Positions 46,901 through 58,755 of a stretch of 64,000 nt of DNA are shown in pieces. The translations under genes and the position numbers were made by a program. The notes under the pieces are model-generated. The model did not search any database. It was not told where the DNA came from and was given only the letters and a program-made list of their open reading frames with translations. Each line of letters opens with the position of its first letter. Within the stretch, counting starts at the first letter, position 1. The stretch is from Croceivirga sp. (lineage in GTDB: Bacteria; Bacteroidota; Bacteroidia; Flavobacteriales; Flavobacteriaceae): contig JANQKR010000014.1 in NCBI GenBank assembly GCA_028281025.1, positions 1 through 64,000 of the forward strand, in the 5' to 3' direction.

Positions 46901-48056
46901 TAACGGTCTTGGTATTCCCGCGGACGACTTACCTTATATTTTTGACCGCTACTACCAATCAACAAACTTGGCGGCCAATCAGGTTCCGGGAACTGGGATT
47001 GGCATGGAACTGGTACAAAAACTGGTCAACGCCCATGGAGGTACCATATCGGTAGAAAGTAAGGAGAATAATTACACCAAATTCAGTTTTTTGCTCCCAA
47101 TAAGCAAATCCCTTTATGAAGAAAATCAGATTTTGTCCGATGACTCACAAAGGGAGCCTTCGATAATCACAAAATCGGAGTACCAGGTATTCGAAGAAGT
47201 AACGTCAGACGGGCTTTATAAGGAAGAAAACATGGCTGAAACCCAATTTAAGATTCTTTTGGTCGATGATAATCAAGAACTTCGATTAATGATCAAAGAA
47301 GATCTCCAGGGTGAATTTGAAATCATTGAAGCAGAAAATGGTCAAGATGGTTTTCAAAGGGCCATTGAAGATCAGCCGAACCTTATAATCAGCGATATTT
47401 TGATGCCTGTGGATGACGGCATATCAATGCTCAAAAGGTTGAAAGATGATCCTACATCAAAAGACATCCCTGTTTTCATGCTCACATCCCGAAATTCAGA
47501 AGAAAGCAAAATTGATTGTTTGAGCTTTGGCGCTGCAGATTATATAGAAAAACCGTTCAGTTCCAACTTCCTTAAATGGAAAATCAGGAATATTCTTGGT
47601 TCCCGTGCCTCTCTGAAACAAAAATACAGTAAAGTGATATCCGTTGACACATCAGAGGTTGAATTGGAATCCAATGACGAAAAGCTTATCCGAAAGCTAA
47701 TAATAATTGTTGAGGAAGCACTTGAGGACAGTACGCTAAGCGTTGAATATTTAGCTGCCAAAGCTGGGATGAGCCGTGCCAACCTATATCGTAAACTACG
47801 GGCTATTTTAAATGAGACGCCAGTGAACTTTATCAAAAGGATTCGATTAAAGAGAGCATGCCAATTGTTGAGAAAAAGCAACATGTACATTTCAGAAGTT
47901 GCATACATGGTCGGGTTTAGCAATCCTAAGTATTTTGCCAAGTGCTTCAACAAGGAATATGGACTAAGCCCCAAAGATTATGTGAAAAGGAACCGCACGG
48001 AAAAGGAAAATGGACTCAAGAAAAATTTTGAAGAGTTAATAGGTGATGCAGGATAA
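43956..48056 (+). CDS. Hybrid two-component system regulator (HTCS)
   Basis: A 1366-residue sensor-regulator. After an N-terminal hydrophobic segment come Reg_prop beta-propeller repeats (YLWIGTNHGL, LWIGTESY, LWIGTRGEGV, NIWIITIKGI; about 60-640), a Y_Y_Y domain (about 690-765), a transmembrane helix (about 772-793), a histidine kinase with H824 in FFTDISHELKTPLTLI and ATPase motifs DNGLGIPADDLPYIFDRYYQ and GTGIGMELVQ, a receiver with D1147 in ISDILMPVDDG and an AraC-type DNA-binding tail (ISEVAYMVGFSNPKYFAKCF). HTCS proteins sense oligosaccharides in the periplasm and switch on polysaccharide utilisation genes. It is divergent from the broken susC and upstream of glycosidase and sulfatase genes. 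No frame damage. Confidence 0.96.
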   Translation: MTLFATYIKKSIYAFALLYCVLLTGQYMPPEWEKLSVKGEEFNTSTNIVYQDRIGYLWIGTNHGLFRYDGQTLVEYLQDDFDKHSLPNNTVNSILEDDFGNLWIGTESYLTLYHRGDNNFYSFYKDNFTRVFKRLSDGTIYANLRNIGYVKITPSEDVKNLVFETSHNYVNSVSPFSNNGTLNDILEGDRGKIWIASDNGIFCSDGKAIVKSSFTESTLSLMAHTDNSFLALTNKGLFRLSYQEDSNDLHIIEHHTIDLDKSEAPIMLAQDGTNDYHYALTQKKIVRSVHEPNELEKIIEILETDNSGVSLNFKSLMVDEHENMWLATSKGVYIKTKQEMTFKTIPIPFQNDKRVRSLYMNETGTLYFGSEDGFVYYGSPNNFEQAEIGGSIRTMMSMKEENKLWIGAGNEIRQLNLNDLSSKIIKTYNAPVRNIQAIGPNEICVGLWSKGIDFVNTSSEISDFKKNLIAKIGKQNVSTLHLDKYNRLWIGTRGEGVFLIDLDAEELVHLYPRKGKGINSTAILCFLELNDKMYIGTRGGGVNVYDFKTERFSIYGKKHGLNSPVATSMESDSKGNIWIITIKGISLFDPKEGTFTNFGYKDGLQQNQLLFVKHIKDKQGNIYYTDGNGVSVIYPDKFEKKEKLAQTLITGFEILETSNTVSDSLNTSPKSIFHEQKTILPYDKNNIIIKFTSLDFTAPEKNKYAYKMEGVNDYWIYGASNDNAVNYSNLSPGTYTFKVKSTNSHGVWNHTPAEMKLTITPPFWGSDLAILTYGILFVTITLITVKLTKNWFQMKKNLVAEMVSHQKDNELHKMKMVFFTDISHELKTPLTLIQGTIGKVIREKKYKLKENTAKRIHRNALRIGRLIDQIMDIRKNEVGVFELKVCKGDIVRDSENLKKAFDDFSRIHNIEYHFKSDHDKVEAYYDLEILEKILFNLLSNAFKYTAKNGRIDVLLKRRSIGLEQSILKKIKVGDYLEFSVIDNGLGIPADDLPYIFDRYYQSTNLAANQVPGTGIGMELVQKLVNAHGGTISVESKENNYTKFSFLLPISKSLYEENQILSDDSQREPSIITKSEYQVFEEVTSDGLYKEENMAETQFKILLVDDNQELRLMIKEDLQGEFEIIEAENGQDGFQRAIEDQPNLIISDILMPVDDGISMLKRLKDDPTSKDIPVFMLTSRNSEESKIDCLSFGAADYIEKPFSSNFLKWKIRNILGSRASLKQKYSKVISVDTSEVELESNDEKLIRKLIIIVEEALEDSTLSVEYLAAKAGMSRANLYRKLRAILNETPVNFIKRIRLKRACQLLRKSNMYISEVAYMVGFSNPKYFAKCFNKEYGLSPKDYVKRNRTEKENGLKKNFEELIGDAG

Positions 48057-48138
48057 CAATTATACATTTCTACCCCCTTTTTGCGACGAAATTTTAGTAA
48101 AGAAAATATGCGCCACAATACCTTTATAAAAAATATAA

Positions 48139-50327
<2,189 letters not shown>

Positions 50328-50417
50328 TGGGTGGTTATTTTTTTAACAAAAGTAAGACCCACCTACCTCTCTGGCACAATCGATAGCGAACATTATATCA
50401 AAGAAAATAGAACACCT

Positions 50418-51887
50418 ATGATTTATACTCAAGAAATGAGAACACCCTTTCTTTTATTGTTTTTCGTATTCTCGACATTATCGAGCTGTACTTACAAAAA
50501 ACAGACTACCGCCAAAGAAGGGGTCTTGCCCAATATTGTTTTGATCAATATTGACGATTTAGGGTGGAAGGATCTGGGATATATGGGGAGTGCCTATTAT
50601 GAAACTCCAAATATAGACCGACTTGCATCCGAAAGTATAATGTTTACCAATGCTTATGCTGGGGCAGCAAATTGCGCGCCAAGCCGGGCATGTCTACTTT
50701 CTGGATTGAACACCCCAAGACATGGGGTCTATACCGTAAGTTCATCAGATCGAGGAGATGCCCGTACCAGAAGAATTATTCCCATAAAAAATACCGAGCA
50801 TCTCACAGATGAACTATATACACTGCCTAAAATGCTAAAATCAGCCGGATATGTTACGGGCAATTTTGGCAAATGGCATGTAGGCAACAACCCCTCCAAA
50901 CAAGGCATTGACCACAATGTAGGCGGTAGCACAAAGGGAAACCCAGGAAAAAGAGGTTATTTTTCTCCATACAATATTGATTTTATAGAGGACGGTCCTG
51001 AAGGAGAATATCTTACAGATAGACTTGCGAATGAGGTGATTTCATTTATGGAAAACCACAAAGACACGACTTTTTTTGCTTATGTTCCTTTTTACACCGT
51101 TCACAGCCCTATTATGGGCAAGGAGGCTCTTGTAAAAAAATTCAAAAAGAAGCAGGGCAGTAATGGTCAAAATAACGCTGAATATGCTGCAATGGTAGCT
51201 TCCATGGATGAAAACGTTGGAAAAATACTTCAAAGACTTTCTGATCTGGGGCTGGAGAAAAACACATTGGTCATTTTTACCTCAGATAATGGGGGTATTA
51301 GGGCAATCTCGCAGCAAAACCCACTTCGTGCGGGTAAAGGTTCATACTATGAAGGTGGAATTCGTGTACCCTTGCTCATTAAATGGCCAGATCATGTCAA
51401 ACCTGGAGTAAAAAACATAAATCCAGTCAGCAATCTGGATTTTTATGCGACCCTTCAAGATATTGTCCAGCCACAAAAAAAGGCTCCCTTTTTGGATGGT
51501 ATAAGTCTATTGCCTCAACTAAAAAAGGATACGATCATCAAGCGTGACTTGTATTTTCATTTTCCAATATATTTACAGGCTTATAGATCTGTTAAGGATG
51601 ATGCACGTGATCCACTATTCCGAACTCGCCCTGGATCCGTCATAATTTCTGGAAAATGGAAGCTGCATGAATATTTTGAAGACGGTGCATTGGAATTGTA
51701 TAACTTAAAAGAAGATATAGGCGAACGCAATAATTTAGCGAAGCAATATCCTAAAAAAGTCAACGAGCTATACCAAAAACTACAAAAATGGAGGAAGGAA
51801 ACCAATGCAGCGATTCCTAGTCAGCCGAATTCTCAATATGATCCTAGTTATGAGAAAGAAAGAATTGCTTCTTTTTCCATTAAATAA
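50418..51887 (+). CDS. Type I sulfatase
   Basis: About 489 residues with a lipoprotein signal (LLFFVFSTLSSC); the start at 50418 is preferred because the frame before it does not look like protein. Motifs are NIVLINIDDLGWKDLGYMGS, AGAANCAPSRACLLSGLNTP with C86 as formylglycine precursor, NFGKWHVGNNPSKQGIDHNV, FTSDNGGIRA and KGSYYEGGIRVPLLIKWPD. C-terminus is ELYNLKEDIGERNNLAKQYP. The AAN(C)APSRAC context is the same as in the broken fragment at 38600, so that fragment may be a dead paralogue of this type. It is read in the same direction as the HTCS and the truncated GH2. Confidence 0.93.
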   Translation: MIYTQEMRTPFLLLFFVFSTLSSCTYKKQTTAKEGVLPNIVLINIDDLGWKDLGYMGSAYYETPNIDRLASESIMFTNAYAGAANCAPSRACLLSGLNTPRHGVYTVSSSDRGDARTRRIIPIKNTEHLTDELYTLPKMLKSAGYVTGNFGKWHVGNNPSKQGIDHNVGGSTKGNPGKRGYFSPYNIDFIEDGPEGEYLTDRLANEVISFMENHKDTTFFAYVPFYTVHSPIMGKEALVKKFKKKQGSNGQNNAEYAAMVASMDENVGKILQRLSDLGLEKNTLVIFTSDNGGIRAISQQNPLRAGKGSYYEGGIRVPLLIKWPDHVKPGVKNINPVSNLDFYATLQDIVQPQKKAPFLDGISLLPQLKKDTIIKRDLYFHFPIYLQAYRSVKDDARDPLFRTRPGSVIISGKWKLHEYFEDGALELYNLKEDIGERNNLAKQYPKKVNELYQKLQKWRKETNAAIPSQPNSQYDPSYEKERIASFSIK

Positions 51888-51962
51888 TACCGCTACACAA
51901 AGCATGGTTTTTTATTGATTCTATGTGAATTTTTCACTCTACGTGATTAGATTAATCAATAA

Positions 51963-53618
51963 CTATTCAAAATCCTGCACTGAGAGTGCCACAGGTAATT
52001 TAGCTGTTTCAGGGTCAGGTTTTATGTTGCACTTTACTCCAGGGCGAGCATACCAATAGATTGTAGGGGCATAGTTAAGTCTTGCTTCTTTCCAGTGCTG
52101 TAATTCCATATCAAGCGTGATTTGTTTTTTAAATGGAATACCGTCTAAAAGTCTATAGCGACCATTGACAGTGAAACCTATTCCCATGTTACCAGAACCA
52201 TCAGGTTGCATAATAAATGGGGTGGAAAATCTAGCATTAAGACACCATGCATAGCCATAATAATCTTCTGTTCCAGTCCCAAAGTGAGACGGAAAGGTAT
52301 CATCATCAACAAAGATTTTTTCATCACCTTCTCCCCACCAATCCTTATGTGTATCAAACAGGGTCAAAACATCTCCAACATACATGCCTTTTCCTTGAAG
52401 CGTAACATAATTAATGTCTTTATTGGGTTTGGATGGTATGTTTGTGTGTTGTTTCCATGCAGCACCAAAGTGCATGCTCTGATTGTCCCATTCATACTTT
52501 TTTACAGATACCTCTCCTCTCTTGATTTTTACCTCCTGAGTGCCTAAATTATGTATTTTTATTTCACAAGTGTTGGCAAAAGGCATAAGCCATTTACAAA
52601 TCATTAAGCCATTTGCCTCGACTTTTCCGTACCAAGTTTTAGATGGGCGTATTTGATAGCCTGTACCCATAAAGTCACCTAAAGGACTCCAAGCTGTTCT
52701 TTCACCGTCAAAAGAGATTTCAAGTATTGTTGATCGTAATGCTTGTGGTAAATTCCCAGCTTCTAATTTTAAACTTATTTGATTAATAGCTCCTCCCTTT
52801 TTGTGGGGTTTGGTAATGGTAAATGTTTTTGTTTCTTCTGGTTTGAGTTTGCTATCTAATGCTATTACTCTTTGAGATTTATCCGTATTTGCCAATAACA
52901 ATTGCTTATTAGTTTCTATAATTTGCTTTTCAGAAGCATTCAAAACAGATGATGTTAATGATTCTATATTTGTTCCTTCATTATAAATTCGATAATTAAT
53001 ATTGTAGAATACTGAGTTATCCGGCCACATCTTTTTAGCGTCATATAGATTTAACCCATCCTCTTTTTGATAGGTGATTTTTATGGATTTTGCAAAAGGA
53101 ATTGGCAAATACAAGTTACGACCTCGTTGATAGTCGGCACTTACCTCTGATACAGCTTGAGACAAAGGTTGAGACGTGAAATAATTACCTCCAATTAAGT
53201 CTTCTAAAGTTCCTTCAAAGGTTGGTGTGCTGTCTTGATCGATGTATATTCTCAAAGTACCTCTTAAAAGTGATTTTTGCCCTGTTACTGCCCAAAAGCG
53301 CACAATGGCACCAGGGCCTTTAGCTTGCATCATTACGTGCTCATAGCGACCATCATCGTTCATTTCAACATCAATAAATTGAGAACGATCGCTATTTGCA
53401 TACCAGCCATTTTCTTTATTTACACTTCTTCTGTCGTAGCTGGAAGCTTGCAAATTTCTATATGATGAAGATGGTAATTTTGTAATAGCTTCTCTGGAAA
53501 GCATTTCTTCAAGCAGCGTCTTGAAAGAAATCCTAGCATTATTCTTCTGGGCATTTATAGAGATAGGTATAACCACAAATAATATCAGTAATAAGGTTGC
53601 ACTCTGTATTGTTTTCAT
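51963..53618 (-). CDS. GH172 (DUF2961) glycoside hydrolase, long form, intact
   Basis: A 551-residue secreted protein (signal MKTIQSATLLLILFVVIPIS). The N-terminal part reads SFKTLLEEMLSREAITKLPS, NKENGWYANSDRSQF, GPGAIVRFWAV, TLRIYIDQDSTPTFEG and LYLPIPFAKSIKITYQK; an inserted middle region follows (about 225-330), then FMGTGYQIRPSK, DWWGEGDEKIFVDDD, FGTGTEDYYGYAWC and TIYWYARPG. The two acidic motifs WWGEGDE and GTGTEDY are about 21 residues apart, as expected for the GH172 catalytic pair. Members act on D-fructofuranosides or D-arabinofuranosides. The broken gene at 16607-17398 is a paralogue of this form. Confidence 0.9.
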   Translation of the reverse strand: MKTIQSATLLLILFVVIPISINAQKNNARISFKTLLEEMLSREAITKLPSSSYRNLQASSYDRRSVNKENGWYANSDRSQFIDVEMNDDGRYEHVMMQAKGPGAIVRFWAVTGQKSLLRGTLRIYIDQDSTPTFEGTLEDLIGGNYFTSQPLSQAVSEVSADYQRGRNLYLPIPFAKSIKITYQKEDGLNLYDAKKMWPDNSVFYNINYRIYNEGTNIESLTSSVLNASEKQIIETNKQLLLANTDKSQRVIALDSKLKPEETKTFTITKPHKKGGAINQISLKLEAGNLPQALRSTILEISFDGERTAWSPLGDFMGTGYQIRPSKTWYGKVEANGLMICKWLMPFANTCEIKIHNLGTQEVKIKRGEVSVKKYEWDNQSMHFGAAWKQHTNIPSKPNKDINYVTLQGKGMYVGDVLTLFDTHKDWWGEGDEKIFVDDDTFPSHFGTGTEDYYGYAWCLNARFSTPFIMQPDGSGNMGIGFTVNGRYRLLDGIPFKKQITLDMELQHWKEARLNYAPTIYWYARPGVKCNIKPDPETAKLPVALSVQDFE

Positions 53619-53654
53619 TTAATAAATATTTGATTCTAATTTTATTTAAGTATC

Positions 53655-54968
53655 ATTAGTTTCCGACTAAAATACGATTTGCCTTAAAACGGCTTTTCAC
53701 GGCCAGTAATCCCGTTATGTTTTTGAATTTTGTCAATAGCATGGTATCCTACTGGAACAATGCAAGTTGTTCATCGGGCGGTTTTGCGGTAAGGTGTTCC
53801 CAGGATTGCTCCTGGTTTTCGAGGAATTTGAACCGGTCAATGTAGGTCATTAGGTGGAACCTGACCATTGAGGCCATGTTGGAATAGGCCCATCTTCGTT
53901 TTGTCCTGCGCTGCACCGGCAGCATGAGCAGTTGTATGATCGGCCCGCACCAGATCTGTATCTCAATGGCATTCCGGTTGTCCCCCAAAAAGTATTTCAG
54001 GGGGAAGTTCTGCTTTAGCCTTTTGAACACGGTCTCTATCTGCCATCTGTGTTTATAGATATTGGCCACCCTATCGGGGGATATCAAAAAATTGTTTGAG
54101 AGGAACACATAACACTTGTGGTTTTGGGCGTCCCAGTAGGCGATACGCCTTAGTTCTATGGATCTTCCATCTTTTTCGACCCGTATGCGTTCGTCCTTGA
54201 GCACGGCATCGGCAGTGTTCCCCTGCGGCTCGAACTCCCCTAGTGCCGCATAGGCCGCATTGTCCTTTTGGCGGGTCACAAAATAGATGTCCCCTTCTGT
54301 CCATTGGGCATATTGCCCATAGTCGTTGTAAGCCTTGTCGAATACCACAAAGGAGCCTTTTTTGAGCTCCAACTCCTTTAAAAAGGTGTGGTCGTGGGTA
54401 GCGGCACTGCTGAAACGGACAAGACAGGGCACATCCTCCATGGCGTTTATCATTGTGTGCATCTTTATGCCGCCCTTGCGTTTGCCGTTGATCGGGTTGC
54501 GCCCCACACCCTTAAGGATATCGCTGAAAAGGCTTATGGTGGTGGAATCCACGATCTGTAAATGTTTTACGGGAGGAGGGGGGTGGCGGACTGCTTTCCG
54601 ATAAAAATGAACGGTACTTCTCAAAAAGCCCATAATACACATGGGCAAAGACCCCATTGTCCCTTTTCCTGTTCGCATCGGAGAGTGCACTGCGTTTGGG
54701 GAACCCCTTTAGGTCCAAATGTCCGATACGGCCCTCGCAGGCCAACAGTACCGCAGACAGTTCGCGAAGGGAACTTACACCGCCCAATGTGGCGTGGGGC
54801 ATGCAGACCAGATGGTCATAGGTCTTGAAGGTCTTGTAATACCGATCGCTGGCAAAGTGCTTGGTCGCTTGGCCAACCATCCCGTAGGGAATCAATTTCA
54901 ACAATTGTTTGATAATGGGCTGTCCGCTAAAATGATTACTTTTAAAAACTTTTATCGGACACTACTGG
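53655..54968. mobile_element. IS4-family insertion sequence
   Basis: About 1.3 kb. The left end reads TAGTTTCCGACTAAAA (from 53656) and the right end, inverted, TAGTGTCCGATAAAAG (about 54950-54965). These imperfect repeats flank an IS4-type transposase split by a frameshift. The transposase differs from the IS4 relic at 33581. Confidence 0.75.
53749..54904 (-). pseudogene. IS4-type transposase with one frameshift
   Basis: The N-terminal frame (from 54904) reads MLKLIPYGMVGQATKHFASD, HATLGGVSSLRELSAVLLAC and FLSES; the second continues PPPPVKHLQIVDSTTISLFS with the first catalytic D, DKAYNDYGQYAQWTEGDIYF with the second, and YKHRWQIETVFKRLKQNFPL with the E and YREK-type signature. The shift lies in the C-rich run encoding PPPP (about 54573-54590). 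A one-base correction gives about 385 residues, normal for the family. Confidence 0.85.
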
Positions 54969-54976
54969 AAAAGAAT

Positions 54977-55015
54977 AACAATGACTACGTATCTTTATGC
55001 GTAGTTATTGTTTTT
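54977..55015 (+). terminator. Rho-independent terminator-like hairpin
   Basis: AACAATGACTACG (54977-54989) pairs with CGTAGTTATTGTT (55000-55012), a 13-base stem with one G-U pair, followed by TTT. It points right on the plus strand, but no plus-strand gene now ends just before it, so it probably belonged to a gene removed when the IS4 or a deletion arrived. Confidence 0.6.
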
Positions 55016-55089
55016 ATGAGTATAGAGCGTGCAAATCATGTTTTATCATGACAAAAGCTGCATAAATGACAAGAGATCAATTATTAAAA

Positions 55090-57129
55090 ATGAAACACTA
55101 TAAATTTCTTCTATTCAGTTTAGTTGTCAGTGCCTGTGCCCCCACAGCACAGAAAGAAATCGTTCCCTTTCAGGAAAACAGTTCGGGAGTGGCTCAGGCA
55201 GTTGCCCTGGAGCAATTGCCCTATCGAAAAATAGGCGTCATCAGCAAGCAAACCTCCTCAATGAACAAAGATGGAGGCAACCAGGACAGGCGTTGCTATC
55301 CCTACATCAACGCTACCAAAGATGAGGCTGTTTTGATGGAGGAATACGGTCCTGGCTGCATCCATCGCATCCAGACCAGTTCATCCTGGGACGAGGGTTC
55401 TTATATCAGAATCAATATTGATGGTAAAGAAGTGGTGAACATGCCCTGTGATGATTTTTTCTCAATGAAAGCACCTGGGTTTCCCGCTACATTGGTGGCC
55501 GATAAATATACCTCTAGTGGCACAAGCTTCTCTTACGTGCCGATGGTATTTCACAAGTATTGTAAAGTAAGCCTGTCCAAATACAAGGGCAAGAACCACT
55601 TTCAGGTCCAATACCATAAATATGCCGACGTGCCAAAAGTGCCCGCTTATTCCACAGATCAGGACTTAACGGAGTTGCAACAACTATGGAACAATGGGGG
55701 AGAAGTATTGCCCTACTTTTCCAATACAGTAGCAACAGAAGGCAGTAAAAAGATGCAAAAAGGCATCAATGAATTGTTGACCTATAAGGGAGCCGGAACC
55801 ATTGCGGGAATCAGAATCCAGTTGCCCGAAAACTACGAAACCGCCCAGCAATGTAGCATTCAAATGACCTGGGATGGTGCCGAAGAACCACAAGTGGACG
55901 TTCCCTTGGGCATGTTCTTTTCAGGAGCTATAGGCTACAAACCCTATAAAAGCATCCTGGTAGGAATCGACCCAAACAAAGCTGGCTATTTCAATTACCC
56001 CATGCCCTTTTGGAAATCCGCAAAAATCGTATTGCTCAACAATAGCGGCCAGGCTTTTGATTTGGACTACGGCTTTCACATTTCCGAAAAAACCTATGCA
56101 GACCATGCAGGATATTTCCACTCGTGGTACCATGAAGAAAAACCAACCACCGCTTACCAAGATTATACCCTTTTACGAACCGGCGGCTGGGGGCATTGGG
56201 TGGCCACACACCACCACTTGGGTGGTAGCGGAAAACTGGGGTTTCTCGAAGGGGATGAACGCATCTATTACGATGGCATGCAGACACCTGCCCTGCAAGG
56301 CAGTGGATATGAAGACTTCTACAACGGCTCCTATTATTTCCAGTATGGTGAATACAACCTGCCCGTAAGCGGCGTGCAGATGATGCGCCATATATATGAG
56401 ACCCGGGATGGCTGGGGGGATCGAGTGATTTCAGAACGCCTCGAAGAAGGAAAATCGAACCTGATGCTGTACCGCCATCTCGTGACAGACTGGATACCGT
56501 TCAATGATGGCATCAAAGCGGGTGCAGAAGTAGGCCCTGAAGGAAATCAGGAACGCATGTATGAAAGCGTCTCTTTTTACTACGGAAAGCCCGAAAGCAA
56601 ACTGGCACTCACCGATGAAATCAATGTGGGCGATGCTGCATCGGAAAAAACGCATGGCTATCAAACAAAACAAGCAACGGGCATTGCACTGACCTCCACC
56701 TACGAAGGCGACCATGACGATATAGAACTGTCCGACGAAGGAAATAGCATTGGGCCTGGCGGCAGCTCAACGTTTACGGTGAAAATCGATGAAAATAACA
56801 TCGGCGTAAAATTGAGAAGGCGTTTGAATTATGCGAATCTCAACCAAAAAGCCAAGGTAATGGTGGACGGTGAAGAAGCAGGCGTTTGGTTCACTGTTGG
56901 AAACAACGAACACCACAGCATGCGGGAAGATGAGTTTTTGATCCCCACTGCCCTGACCAAAGGAAAGAGTGAAATTGCTGTGACGATAGCGCCCATGCCC
57001 TTTAGTAGTGATGAAATGAAAGACGGCCAACAACCCAACCCGAAGAACAACACCTATATGGAACGAAAGATTATTCCCGAAGGCCCCTGGACAGAACTCC
57101 ACTATTGGGTGAACTGCGTGCTGGAATAA
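55090..57129 (+). CDS. GH172 (DUF2961) glycoside hydrolase lipoprotein, intact
   Basis: About 679 residues from the ATG that opens a lipoprotein signal (MKHYKFLLFSLVVSAC). The GH172 domain covers roughly 45-500: LPYRKIGVISKQTSSMNKDG, PGCIHRIQTSS, DFFSMKAPGFPA, GAGTIAGIRIQLP, DVPLGMFFSGAIGYKP, MPFWKSAKIVLLNN, then LGFLEGDERIYYDGM and GSGYEDFYNGSYYF as counterparts of the two acidic motifs. A further beta-domain (about 540-650: RLNYANLNQKAKVMVDGEEA) completes it. It is clearly the most divergent of the three intact GH172 genes, so the three probably cut different linkages. It faces the same way as the HTCS and sulfatase but is separated from them by the IS4. Confidence 0.87.
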   Translation: MKHYKFLLFSLVVSACAPTAQKEIVPFQENSSGVAQAVALEQLPYRKIGVISKQTSSMNKDGGNQDRRCYPYINATKDEAVLMEEYGPGCIHRIQTSSSWDEGSYIRINIDGKEVVNMPCDDFFSMKAPGFPATLVADKYTSSGTSFSYVPMVFHKYCKVSLSKYKGKNHFQVQYHKYADVPKVPAYSTDQDLTELQQLWNNGGEVLPYFSNTVATEGSKKMQKGINELLTYKGAGTIAGIRIQLPENYETAQQCSIQMTWDGAEEPQVDVPLGMFFSGAIGYKPYKSILVGIDPNKAGYFNYPMPFWKSAKIVLLNNSGQAFDLDYGFHISEKTYADHAGYFHSWYHEEKPTTAYQDYTLLRTGGWGHWVATHHHLGGSGKLGFLEGDERIYYDGMQTPALQGSGYEDFYNGSYYFQYGEYNLPVSGVQMMRHIYETRDGWGDRVISERLEEGKSNLMLYRHLVTDWIPFNDGIKAGAEVGPEGNQERMYESVSFYYGKPESKLALTDEINVGDAASEKTHGYQTKQATGIALTSTYEGDHDDIELSDEGNSIGPGGSSTFTVKIDENNIGVKLRRRLNYANLNQKAKVMVDGEEAGVWFTVGNNEHHSMREDEFLIPTALTKGKSEIAVTIAPMPFSSDEMKDGQQPNPKNNTYMERKIIPEGPWTELHYWVNCVLE

Positions 57130-57166
57130 ACCGCGTGCAATAGATGTTTCCAACAAAAGGTTAAGA

Positions 57167-57760
57167 TTGATTTCCAACAAGATGGTGAGACGTATTGAAA
57201 AAGTACAGGTACGGGTTGTGTTGCTATTCATTGCAATATCCCTTTTTAGCTGTAGCTCGGATTCGGAAAAAGGCCAAAACACAGACAAGCAATTTACCTT
57301 GCTTGAACCTGAAGCTACCGGAATACGTTTGCCAATAGGATTCGGGAGGATGCAGGGAACTTTATATATCTCTTTAACTACGCGTATAATGGAGGGGGAG
57401 TAGCTATTGGAGATATAAATAATGACGGGCTTCCTGATATCTATTTTACAGGCAATCAAGTCGCTGACAAACTCTACCTAAATAAAGGAAACCTGGAATT
57501 TGAGGACATAAGCAAAACATCTGGAATCGATCAACTGAGAGGATGGAGAAATAGAGTGACAATGGTGGATGTAAATCAAGATGGCTTTCTTGATATTTAT
57601 ATCTGCAGGGGAGGTTGGAATGACACGTCAGAAAACAGAAAGAACCTTTTGTACATCAATAACGGTAAACAGGGTTTTACCGAACAAGCAGCCACGTATG
57701 GTTTAGATGACGATGGATATTCCGTACAGGCTGCCTTTTTTGATTTGGACAATGACTATA
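57167..57760 (+). pseudogene. N-terminal fragment of a VCBS/FG-GAP (CRTAC1-like) lipoprotein
   Basis: A lipoprotein signal (VVLLFIAISLFSC) and a short linker (FTLLEPEATGIR...) are followed, after a shift near 57385, by NYAYNGGGVAIGDINNDGLP, DIYFTGNQVADKLYLNKG, VTMVDVNQDGFLDIYIC and FFDLDNDY. These calcium-binding FG-GAP repeats are those of the large CRTAC1/ASPIC-UnbV proteins found in Bacteroidota glycan loci. Full-length members exceed 1000 residues; here everything after about 195 residues is lost at the IS3 left end (57761). Confidence 0.75.
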
Positions 57761-57887
57761 ATTCCCCCATCCTTAGGACAGGTTTTCTTTAGAAATAAGT
57801 TTGATGATGATGTTGAAATGAGGGGGTCCGGGGGAGACTGATAACTCCCCGTTTTTGTTGAAAACCCTATTTTCCCCTTTGGCACCA

Positions 57888-58755
57888 TCATGCCGCTTTT
57901 CTTTTGCTATGTTGATAAATTGTTGAGGGCGTTTCGTCCTCCAGGCTTTGGTGCCTCCTCTCGAGGTTATAGTACCTGAAATATTGCTCCAGTCCCCGAT
58001 AGCATTGCAGCCCGTCGTCTGCCGGGAACAGGTATACGTGCTCGTTTTTTACGCTGCGCCAGAGCCGTTCCACGAATACATTGTCCAGGGCCCTTCCCTT
58101 ACCGTCCATGCTCAGGCGTATGCCCTGTTCGGGAGCGGTCGCCCAGTTACAGAACTCGTATGCCGTGAACTGGCTTCCCTGGTCGGTATTGAGGACTTCC
58201 GGTGCGCCGTGCTCTTCTATGGCCGCCTCCAATGTCCTTTTGCACCACTCCGATGTCATGGTGTTCGATAGCGACCAGCCGACAACATAGCGGCTATAAA
58301 GGTCGATGATGGCGCACAGGTACAGATAGCCGCCCTGAACGGGGATATAGGTGATGTCCATGGCCCATACCTGTCCGGAACGTTCTATCTCAAGGCCCTT
58401 CAACAGATATTTGTATACCCTGTGCAGTTCGCCCTTGCCCTTCTTCGAGGTATTGGGCTGTCGGCCCCCTGGCCGACAGCCCCATCAGGCGGAAGAGCCG
58501 CTCGATCCGCTTTTTGTTGATTGCGTACCCCTTGTCCTTTTGGAGCCATGTGGTAATCCGCGGCACCCCCAGCCAGGGATGCAACATGTTCTCCTGGTCG
58601 ATAAGGCGCATCAGCTCCAGGTTCAGGGCGGACTCGCCCTTGGGCGTGTAATAGACCCCGCTGCGGTGGATATCCAGCAGCTCGCACTGGCGCACCACGC
58701 TCAGACCCGATGCCTTGTCAACGTGCCGCCTCCTTTCCTTGGCACCCTCTTTCAT
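57888..58755 (-). pseudogene. IS3 transposase OrfB, frameshifted at a perfect hairpin
   Basis: The N-terminal frame (from 58755) encodes HTH_21-like KASGLSVVRQCELLDIHRSG, VYYTPKGES, HPWLGVPRITTWLQKDKGYA and INKKRIERLFRLMGLSA. The C-terminal frame continues NTSKKGKGELHRVYKYLLKG, then the integrase core: WAMDITYIPVQGGYLYLCAI, LNTDQGSQFTAYEF and ALDNVFVERLWRSVKNEHVY, with the D, D, E triad. The break coincides with a perfect inverted repeat (58455-58466 and 58471-58482). The catalytic domain is intact in the second frame but cannot be made as a full OrfB without a shift. Confidence 0.85.
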
